Shown: piece after piece, positions 16,902 to 23,846 of the stretch
Numbering within the stretch: position 1 is the stretch's first letter
How the letters are laid out: every line of letters starts with the position of its first letter
Assembly: GCF_000826545.1 (NCBI RefSeq)
Contig: NZ_CDME01000008.1
Coordinates: 1,347,707-1,411,706 of the forward strand
DNA: 64,000 nt
DNA from: Kibdelosporangium sp. MJ126-NF4
GTDB taxonomy: Bacteria > Actinomycetota > Actinomycetes > Mycobacteriales > Pseudonocardiaceae
Reading direction: 5' to 3'
Made by a program: the position numbers and the translations under genes
Notes under the pieces: generated by a model
The model's database searches: none
Told to the model about the DNA's origin: nothing
Seen by the model: the letters and a program-made list of their open reading frames with translations, nothing else

Positions 16902-17393
16902 ATGCTCCGTTCGGCCTTTGTCGCCGCGGTTGCCGCTGTCGCGATCGCACCACTGACCACAGTCACGGCCAGTGCGGCCCCCGTGGCCCCAGTGGCCCCC
17001 TGCGACAGCGACGGCATCTCGGTGAAGTTCGGGAACGCCTACTATGACACGGACCTGTGGGAGGGGTACATCCAAATCATCCCAACCACCGCCACCTGCA
17101 CAATCCCCAAAGGCAGTGTGCTGACCGGCTTCCAGTTCTACGACGCCAACGCCAAACCGCTCGCCACCGATGCCTTTCGTTCGCAAACGGAAGATCCGCA
17201 GGACGAAGTGACTATCAGTCCGGGGCGCCCGGCGCGCTTCTGGATGACCTGGTTCGACGAGTCGGAGAACGTTCATCCGGCCGCACTGGAGTTCACACTT
17301 CCCAACAGCGCGAAGGCCAGCAAACTTTCCTGGCCGTCGAAACACCCGGTGAAACGAGGCCGGTTGATTCTCGAAAACGTCGAATACTACTGA
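16902..17393 (+). CDS. Secreted hypothetical protein (DUF4232-like), copy 1
   Basis: With the start at 16902 (MLRSAFVAAVAAVAIAPLTT) the product is 163 residues with a clear Sec signal peptide ending at ASA-APVAP. The mature part begins with a cysteine (CDSD) and has a second in ATCTIPKG, probably a disulfide. The segment VTISPGRPARFWMTWFDESE followed by ALEFTLPNSA resembles the DUF4232-type beta-sandwich. The start was chosen by comparison with the neighbouring paralogue, which begins directly with its signal peptide. A longer form from 16869 is possible. No enzyme motif is visible. It lies 24 bases upstream of its paralogue, probably in one transcript. Confidence 0.7.
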   Translation: MLRSAFVAAVAAVAIAPLTTVTASAAPVAPVAPCDSDGISVKFGNAYYDTDLWEGYIQIIPTTATCTIPKGSVLTGFQFYDANAKPLATDAFRSQTEDPQDEVTISPGRPARFWMTWFDESENVHPAALEFTLPNSAKASKLSWPSKHPVKRGRLILENVEYY

Positions 17394-17417
17394 CCAAGGA
17401 AGATCGAGGGCACTGTC

Positions 17418-17891
17418 ATGATTCGTTCCATAGTGGCTTCGGCCATGGCCGCCGCGGCCATCCTGCCAGTCGGTGTGTCGACCGCGAGCGCGGCGCCCGT
17501 AGCCGCTTGTGACGCCGATGCCTACCATTTCCGGTTCGGCGGCATCGGTCGCATCTCGCCAGGAGTTGTCGGCTTCAAAGGCACGATCTACGTTGAATCC
17601 ACCGGACCGACCTGCACCGTGAACGGCGCCCCGACCAACTGGGCATGGGTGAGCGACATCAGCGGAGACAGGAAACCCGCCGCTGTCTCGGTCGGCAATT
17701 CGGAGTCGACTGACGTCGTCGTCAGCCCGGAGCGGGGCGCATACTTCGAGATCTGGTGGTACAACAGGTCAACTACCATTGGTGGCACCCGTTTCACCAT
17801 GCCGGGTGCGAGCACCGAGAGCATGGTCCCCTGGGACTGGACTGTGGCTCCCCAGTACTCAGCCAGCATCACTCCCATCAAGGCGCAGTGA
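17418..17891 (+). CDS. Secreted hypothetical protein (DUF4232-like), copy 2
   Basis: The 157-residue product starts with a Sec signal peptide (MIRSIVASAMAAAAILPVG, cleavage near SASA-APVA). It matches copy 1 in layout: first mature cysteine in AACDAD, second in GPTCTVNG, then VVVSPERGAYFEIWWYNRS and TRFTMPG. These features recall DUF4232, a small extracellular beta-sandwich of unknown function. The two genes are a diverged tandem duplication. The function is unknown, with binding or a cell-wall role possible. A strong hairpin follows 5 bases after the stop. Confidence 0.72.
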   Translation: MIRSIVASAMAAAAILPVGVSTASAAPVAACDADAYHFRFGGIGRISPGVVGFKGTIYVESTGPTCTVNGAPTNWAWVSDISGDRKPAAVSVGNSESTDVVVSPERGAYFEIWWYNRSTTIGGTRFTMPGASTESMVPWDWTVAPQYSASITPIKAQ

Positions 17892-17896
17892 CGAGC

Positions 17897-17938
17897 GGCC
17901 CGCTGTCCCCTGTCCGGAACCAGGGGGCAGCGGGCCGA
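17897..17938 (+). terminator. Hairpin terminator after secreted paralogues
   Basis: Arms of 17 bases (CGGCCCGCTGTCCCCTG at 17897-17913; CAGGGGGCAGCGGGCCG at 17922-17938) pair with one G-U wobble around an 8-base loop, just after the stop at 17891. Confidence 0.78.
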
Positions 17939-18099
17939 GCGGACATGTCGGCGGAAAAGTGGTCACCGGTGTGTCACTGGTCTATGTCGAATGCCTGGCG
18001 AAGAAGTCCCGGACCGGCCGCGATGTCCAGAGCAGGGGCGACGATGAGGAGCTGTGTGGCGCTGACGACCGGGATGATCGCGTGGAACATCGCTAGTGG

Positions 18100-18576
18100 T
18101 CACGACTCCAGGATCTCGGCCAGCCGGGCTGTGTCACGCAGGTACTGCTCGTAGGGGAAGCCCGCTTCGATCAGGGCGTTGCGCGGTCGTCCCGGCCGTT
18201 TCGGTCGTGACATCCTGGCGTGGCGTCGGCCGAGCAGGTCCCGGTGCCAGCGCAGGAGCCTGTGCAAGGTCCGATGTGGTAGTCGGTGCAGGAACGCGGC
18301 GAACAACGCCCGATCAGCAGGACTGAACCGCACGCGTGAGCCACCGAGTTGCCGTTGCAGTACTGCGATCTGGTGCTGTAACACCAGGATTTCGATGTCC
18401 TTGTCCCGGTCGAGCGAGGTGATCGCATGGCGAACCCCACCGGCCCAGCGGTGGCTCGTCGACAGCCAGAGCAAGTCCGGCAGCACCGCGAGAGCTTCGT
18501 CCGGCAACCCATGAAGGTAGTGCAGGGGCCCTGAACGTCCCGGAGACGCATCCTTCCTGATCGCACCCGACAACAA
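18100..18576 (-). pseudogene. IS transposase remnant, same family as 7177-7440
   Basis: The minus-strand frame contains KDIEILVLQHQIAVLQRQL, then RVRFSPADRALFAAFLHRL and LLRWHRDLLGRRHARMSRP-KRPGRPRN. This is the N-terminal region of an actinobacterial integrase-type transposase, related to the fragment at 7177-7440. A few residues before LLRWHRDL are missing. After GRPRN the frame runs into an unrelated end (ALIEAGFPYEQYLRDTARLAEILES in two parts), so the catalytic core is lost. The first 45 residues also do not match the family, so both borders are fusions with other DNA. It sits just downstream of the toxin/immunity genes, a typical rearrangement site. Confidence 0.65.
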
Positions 18577-18579
18577 GCC

Positions 18580-18652
18580 CAGCGCACAGTCGGGTTCGAA
18601 CTCCCCTCAGGAGGTTGCGTTCGGCGCTGGAGATCGCTTCGACGTCTGTCAT
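18580..18652 (-). pseudogene. Possible truncated gene start downstream of the immunity gene
   Basis: An ATG at 18652 is preceded at 8 bases by GGAG and opens a frame MTDVEAISSAERNLL that looks like a gene start. It soon turns into low-quality sequence where the IS remnant begins (18576). It may be the stub of another small gene, for example a second immunity gene, cut off by the IS. Evidence is thin. Confidence 0.25.
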
Positions 18653-18676
18653 TATCCGCGCTCCGGAGGGGATCTT

Positions 18677-19054
18677 TCAGTCGGTGTAGGTGTCGATCAG
18701 GATGTCGGCATTGAGCTGGTCGAGCAGGTCGAGCAGTCTCCTGGTAAAGCGTACGCCGTCCTGTGGTTTTATCGGAGTCCAGCCGATATGTATGTCGACG
18801 GGGCATGTTCGTGCGATATCGCGTAGTGCCTCGATGTTCTCGGTAAGGAAGTCTGCTGCTGACGCCAACTGTTCGTCGAGGCGCTGATCTGGCGATCTCT
18901 CCAGGTTGAAAAGCCATCGGTTACCTCCGGGTTTCTGTATTCCCGGTTGGTTGAGGCGGTGTGATATCTCTTCGACGGTCATTCCTTCGGCCCAAATGCC
19001 CAGTCCGGTGCGTGCCCAACTCTCGTCGTCTTCGTCATTCTGGGAGGTAGTCAT
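18677..19054 (-). CDS. DUF4279-like protein, putative immunity protein for the RHS toxin
   Basis: The 125-residue product (MTTSQNDEDDESWARTGLGI at the start) has the hallmarks of DUF4279: an N-terminal acidic strand region, the middle GNRWLFNLERSPDQRLDEQL, and the end VDIHIGWTPIKPQDGVRF followed by LLDQLNADILIDTY. It has no signal peptide, so it is cytoplasmic. Its start overlaps the end of the upstream RHS gene by 20 bases on the same strand, the tight arrangement expected of a toxin and its immunity gene. It is small and acidic, also usual for immunity proteins. The function is inferred from position. DUF4279 itself has no defined activity known to me. Confidence 0.7.
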   Translation of the reverse strand: MTTSQNDEDDESWARTGLGIWAEGMTVEEISHRLNQPGIQKPGGNRWLFNLERSPDQRLDEQLASAADFLTENIEALRDIARTCPVDIHIGWTPIKPQDGVRFTRRLLDLLDQLNADILIDTYTD

Positions 19055-22000
19055 AGATGTTTCCAATCGAGTCCTCGCTGCAGCCGCCTTCCTGCAGCTT
19101 GACATAAACTTCTCCGGTGTTCAAGTCAATGACAACGTCCGGATTTCTGGTCGGCCCACCGCGCAGCATTCCAGGCTGGCGCTTGACGGCGTGAATCGCG
19201 TCTTTAATTTGGCGAGTCGAGTAGCCGAGCTCCGAGGCTATTTGCGGCGGACGGTGCGCCAGCTTGCGTGTGTCTTCGTCCTCGGGACTGTTGCAGTCGG
19301 TTTCTGTCGACGCCTGGGGTGGTCCGCTGGTCGGTGGTCCTCCAGGTCCGGTTTGCCCCGATGGCTGTTCCGCGGGTGTGGTGCCTGTCCCTGTGGTTTC
19401 GCGGACTGGTTGCGGGTTTCCAGGTTCGGGTTCGTTTGGGGTGCAGGAGCGTTGGGTGGCGGTGAGACCGGCGCAGCCGCCGCCGATAGCACCGGGGAGC
19501 AGGTCTGCCAGGCAGGACAGGAGTGTGCCGGTGAGTCCGCACGGCGCCGTTGGGCCGAAGGCGGCATCGCTGCCGGCCATGCCGCCGGCCTCCGGGATTG
19601 TGCCTCCTCCGATGATGGCCTCGACCCGTTCGGGGTCGACCGTGGGGATGCGTATCTCGGTGGCCTGGCCGACTACGCCGTGGTCGACCACGGGTGACCG
19701 GAACCAAGCACCGTTGGACCAGTACACCGTGGTCTGCGAGGTGGTGTGGGACCAGGCGGTGGTGGTGATGATCCGCTCGGTCGCGGTGTGGGAGGCCTCG
19801 ACTGTGGTCCAGGTCTTGGTCCAGTACTCGGTGTTGGTGTAGATGATGTACGGCTTGGGCGGGGGTGGTGGGTCGGCCTTCGGCGGGCGGGGAGGATTGG
19901 GGGCGGGAGTGGTGATCGGGTTCGGGTTCGGCGTCGGCCCCACGCCCGGCAGCGGATAGTTCGGCAGCGGGGTGCCAGGCGGCTGGCCTTGTATCCAGTT
20001 GTAGATGTCGATGGCGTCGCTGATCAGACCCACAATGCCGAGCGCGCGCTTGAGCAGGATGTGTCGGAAGATCCACTTGAAGGCGCTGCTGTTCAGTATC
20101 CGGTCGAGTTCGCGCAGCAGCTTGTCCGCGTGGTCCTCGACGGCGTCGAAGATCTCGTCGACCTGGTGGCCGAGCCAGCTCATGATGTCGTCGAGCAGGT
20201 CGAGCGGTGATCGGCCGGTGGGGTCGATGGTGCGCAGTGGGTTGGCGCCGTATGCGTAGCGGTTCTGGCCGAGCCCGAGTTCGGCGGTGTCGCGTGACGT
20301 GAACGAGCCGGAAGCCGGGTCGTACCAGCGGGCGTGCATCCAGACCTTGCCGCTGTCCGGGTCGGTCCAGTCTCCTTGGTAGCCAACGGATCCCTGCGTA
20401 CCGGTGGCCTGGCTTCGCTGGCCGAACGGGGTGAAGCCGGTGGTGCCGAGCAACGCGCCTGTGTCGGTCGCCAGCAGACCTGTGGTGTCGCCGTGGTGGT
20501 CACGGGTGGGATACGCGGTTGTGGTGCCGACCTTGGCCGTGAGGACGTTGCCGTGGGGATCCCGTGCGTAGACCTCGCCAGGGGCGACGACCGGGTCCGG
20601 TTGCGTACCCGGGTAGAGGAAGGTCTGACTGTTGCGGCTTACCAGCCGGTCCATGCTGTCGTAGGTGTACGTGAGGTTGCCGTGGGCGACCATCCGGCCG
20701 AGCGCGTCGAACTTCGTCTCGACCGGTGGCCCGCGTCCATCCGCAGTGGTTGTGGCTAGCGTTCCCCTTGGTGTGTAAGCGTAATCGGTCTTCTGTCCGG
20801 AGACGGTCGCCGAAGTCAAGCGGTTGCGTTCGTCGTAAGTCCAGTCGCTGACCTTTTGCGTACCAACGGTTTCGGTCTTGCGGTTGTCGGCGTTGTCCCA
20901 CGTGTAGGTGTGGGCCGGGCTGCCGTCCTGCGGCGCCCAGGTCTTCAGCCGATCCGCGGCGTCGTAGGTGTACGTCCCGCCGGATGGCGCGCCGCCTGTG
21001 ACGGTCTTGCTGGTGATGTTGCTGTTCAGGTCGTAGCCGTACGCGGTTTCCTGGACGACCGCACCCGACGGGTTCTTGTTCGTGATGGCGGCCAGCCTGC
21101 CCCGGTCGTCCCGGCGGTAGGTCGTGGACGCGAGGTTCGGCAGGGTGACCGAGTTCAGCTCACCGGTATCCGGGTCGTAGTTGTACGTGCGTTCCTGCCC
21201 TGTGACGGCGTCGGACGCGGTCAACAGTTCGCCGGGGCCTCTCCAGGTGAAGGACGAAGTGCCCGAGGCGTCTTCGCGAGTCAGCACCTTCCCGTCCTCG
21301 TCGCGGGTGTACACCGTCTTGCCAGCCGGACCAGTCGACGACGTGAGGAACCCGGTCAACGGGTCGTAGCCCAACGTCTGTGTGCCGGACGGATGTCCCA
21401 TCGAGGTCAGTCGCCCACCGACGTCGTAGCCGAAGGCCCTGGTCGCGTCGGCCGCGCCGCCGCCGGCTCCCTTTGCCTCGGTCATGCGGCCCGCCGGGTC
21501 GTACTTCACGTTGACCTGGACACCGCCAGGTTCGGCCGTCCTGTCCGGCAAGCCGCCCGCGTTGTAGGACATGGTCCAGCGGCGGTCACCCAGGTTCGGG
21601 TGAGCCGCGGTGACGGGTTCGGTCTTGGTTTCCGGGAGGTTCCACGAGTTGTAGCCGGTCCACGTGTCGCGGCCCATGCCGTCGGTGGTCCGCACCCGGT
21701 TGCCCGCGGCGTCGTACCCGGCTGAGGCGGTGATCGACTCGGGGTTCTTCACCGAGGTGACGCGTCCCAAGGCGTCGATGCTGGTCTCGGTGCGTGCACC
21801 GGACGGTGCGATGAAGGCCGCGGGATTGCCAGCCGGGTCATACTCGACGCGGGACTTGGCGAGCTCCGTGCCGTCCGGTTTCTCCTGCCGGGTCGTGACC
21901 CGGCGACCGGCCAGGTCGTAGTCGTGCTCGGTCACCCGGCCCGCGGTGTCCCTTGTCCGGGTGGGACGTCCCGCGAGGTCGTAATCGGTACGGATGGCGT

Positions 22001-23846
22001 TCTTGACACCGTCCTCGCGCTCGGAAACGCGGTCACCGAACACGTTGTACTCGAAGAACGTCGAAGCGTTGGTCGGCGACAAATAGGTCTTGACGTTGCC
22101 GAGCGTGTCGTACCGGAACTCAGGGCCGTTGCCGCCAGTCGAGTACCCGACCATGCGGCCGAGGCTGTCGTACCAGTAGCGCGTCCACACACCGTTTGGA
22201 TCGGTCGATTTGGTGAGCTGGTCGGCGGCGTCGTACTCCATGGTCGACACCGCCCGTTGCCCGTTGACCTCCGGACCGGTGATCTTGATGACCTTGCCCG
22301 AGTAGTTGTACTCGTACTCCGTGGTGCCCCCGCGCGGATCGGTGACCGCGATCAGGTCACCAGCCGGGCTGTACCTGCGTTTGGTGACCGGGACGATCGG
22401 CTGACTCGAACCCGGCGGGGTGTAGGCGGCGCCGCGCGTCTCCACCGACCGGCCGCCCTCGTCGAAGACGGTTTCGGTGACGTTGCCGTTCGCGTCCTTG
22501 ACGTGTGTCAGCTCGCCGAAGGCGTTGTATCCGAGTGTGGTCGTCGGCCGTGCGGTTGTGGGCTGAGCGCCTTCGCGTTCGACTGTGACAGGCGCGTTGA
22601 CGACGGAAGTGAGCCGCCGGAACTCGTCGTAGGTGCCGTTCGTGGTGTGGGAACGTGGATCGGTGACCGCGACGGCAAGACCACGCTGGTCGCGTTGGTA
22701 GCGCGTCACCAGGTTCCTGGTGCCGTCGTTGACGGTCTCGGCGATGGTGTTCCCGGCCGGGTCGAGCTGGTATGAGACGGATTCCGTCCTGGTGGCGCCG
22801 GTCAGCACCGGGATCGCCTTGCCGTTCTCGGTGCGGAACGAGGCCTTGGCGTCCGATGTGGACTCAGTGACCATCCGGCCGGCGGCGTCGTAGCCGAACG
22901 AGGTCGTGCGCCGGGTTGCCGCGTCGCCGACCGAGCGGTACAGCACGTGTCCTTCGCCGTCGTACAGCGAGTCGGTCACCCGCGTGCCGCCGTCGATCTG
23001 CTTGATCACCCGTCCCTTGCCGTCGTACTCGCGGCGGGACAACTCAAGATTGCCCTGACAGGGGTCGAATGACGCGGTGCACCGCTCGGACGAGGCGAGG
23101 TCGTCCTTGGTCCACCCCGTGTCCCTCATGCGGCCGATCGCGTCCGCGACCCGGGTGGTCCGGCCTACCGGGTCGCGGCTGAGCTGTGCGACCTTTTGAT
23201 ACTTGGCTCGTGGCTGACCAGGTCTCGCCGGTGGAGCACCGACATATGCCCACTGCTCGACCAGCAATCCCCGGTCGTACGAACTGTCGAACACGCGGCC
23301 GCGGGCATCGGTGACGCGAACCGTCTCTTCGGGTGCGTCGGTGGCGAAGGCGTCCTGTGTGCCCGCCTTCAGGCCCGGCGTGTTGAAGTACGCGTACCTG
23401 GTCTCACCGCCAGCCGGTTCCCGCACGAGCAGCGGCCGTCCGGCGTTGTCGAACAAATGGGTCGTGACGCGTGACCCTGGTGCGGGCGCTGCCCCTGGTG
23501 CCGGGCAGTTGCCGGTGGTTTCGACGACACGGCTGGGGAGCCCGTCGCCGTCGTACTCCCGGCAGACCTGGCGCCTGGCGGATTCGCCGGTGACCTTGTT
23601 GGTGGTCACCGGGTAGCTCTCGCGGACCACTCTGGACGCGTTGTCGAAGAAGAACTCTGTGCGGACGCCGTTGGGGAAGCTGTCGCTGTACTCGATTTCA
23701 GCCGTCCGGCGGCCCAGATTGTCGTACTCGTACGAGATTCGCTTGCCGAGCGCGTCGACAACCTCGGTGAGATCACCGTTCGGGTTGTAGGAGTTGGTGA
23801 TCGTGCCCGCGGCGGTCGTCACGGTGCGCAACAGGCCTTCGGGCAT
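19035..23846 (-). CDS. RHS/YD-repeat polymorphic toxin, C-terminal part (after frameshift)
   Basis: This frame carries some 25-30 YD-type repeats (YDNLGRRTAEIEY, YDAAGRMVTEST, YDLAGRPTRTRD and so on). The RHS core end follows (GYQGDWTDPDSGKVWMHARW, then YDPASGSFTSRDTAELGLGQ and NRYAYGANPLRTIDPTGRSP). A proline-rich linker comes next, then a C-terminal module of about 75 residues: LGYSTRQIKDAIHAVK, GGPTRNPDVVIDLNTGEVYVK and EDSIGNIYDYLP in sequence. The variable tail after the core is the toxin position in such proteins. The end resembles predicted nuclease-type toxin domains with NPDV and DSIGNI motifs. The first in-frame ATG after the frameshift is 23846, preceded closely by AAGGAG. It is more likely the continuation of the gene starting at 26386. 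Confidence 0.75.
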   Translation of the reverse strand: MPEGLLRTVTTAAGTITNSYNPNGDLTEVVDALGKRISYEYDNLGRRTAEIEYSDSFPNGVRTEFFFDNASRVVRESYPVTTNKVTGESARRQVCREYDGDGLPSRVVETTGNCPAPGAAPAPGSRVTTHLFDNAGRPLLVREPAGGETRYAYFNTPGLKAGTQDAFATDAPEETVRVTDARGRVFDSSYDRGLLVEQWAYVGAPPARPGQPRAKYQKVAQLSRDPVGRTTRVADAIGRMRDTGWTKDDLASSERCTASFDPCQGNLELSRREYDGKGRVIKQIDGGTRVTDSLYDGEGHVLYRSVGDAATRRTTSFGYDAAGRMVTESTSDAKASFRTENGKAIPVLTGATRTESVSYQLDPAGNTIAETVNDGTRNLVTRYQRDQRGLAVAVTDPRSHTTNGTYDEFRRLTSVVNAPVTVEREGAQPTTARPTTTLGYNAFGELTHVKDANGNVTETVFDEGGRSVETRGAAYTPPGSSQPIVPVTKRRYSPAGDLIAVTDPRGGTTEYEYNYSGKVIKITGPEVNGQRAVSTMEYDAADQLTKSTDPNGVWTRYWYDSLGRMVGYSTGGNGPEFRYDTLGNVKTYLSPTNASTFFEYNVFGDRVSEREDGVKNAIRTDYDLAGRPTRTRDTAGRVTEHDYDLAGRRVTTRQEKPDGTELAKSRVEYDPAGNPAAFIAPSGARTETSIDALGRVTSVKNPESITASAGYDAAGNRVRTTDGMGRDTWTGYNSWNLPETKTEPVTAAHPNLGDRRWTMSYNAGGLPDRTAEPGGVQVNVKYDPAGRMTEAKGAGGGAADATRAFGYDVGGRLTSMGHPSGTQTLGYDPLTGFLTSSTGPAGKTVYTRDEDGKVLTREDASGTSSFTWRGPGELLTASDAVTGQERTYNYDPDTGELNSVTLPNLASTTYRRDDRGRLAAITNKNPSGAVVQETAYGYDLNSNITSKTVTGGAPSGGTYTYDAADRLKTWAPQDGSPAHTYTWDNADNRKTETVGTQKVSDWTYDERNRLTSATVSGQKTDYAYTPRGTLATTTADGRGPPVETKFDALGRMVAHGNLTYTYDSMDRLVSRNSQTFLYPGTQPDPVVAPGEVYARDPHGNVLTAKVGTTTAYPTRDHHGDTTGLLATDTGALLGTTGFTPFGQRSQATGTQGSVGYQGDWTDPDSGKVWMHARWYDPASGSFTSRDTAELGLGQNRYAYGANPLRTIDPTGRSPLDLLDDIMSWLGHQVDEIFDAVEDHADKLLRELDRILNSSAFKWIFRHILLKRALGIVGLISDAIDIYNWIQGQPPGTPLPNYPLPGVGPTPNPNPITTPAPNPPRPPKADPPPPPKPYIIYTNTEYWTKTWTTVEASHTATERIITTTAWSHTTSQTTVYWSNGAWFRSPVVDHGVVGQATEIRIPTVDPERVEAIIGGGTIPEAGGMAGSDAAFGPTAPCGLTGTLLSCLADLLPGAIGGGCAGLTATQRSCTPNEPEPGNPQPVRETTGTGTTPAEQPSGQTGPGGPPTSGPPQASTETDCNSPEDEDTRKLAHRPPQIASELGYSTRQIKDAIHAVKRQPGMLRGGPTRNPDVVIDLNTGEVYVKLQEGGCSEDSIGNIYDYLPE

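Noticed and set aside
17985..18095. Minus-strand frame reading IIPVVSATQLLIVAPALDI
   Set aside because: It looks like a fragment of an unknown gene, without a ribosome site or family. Left unannotated.
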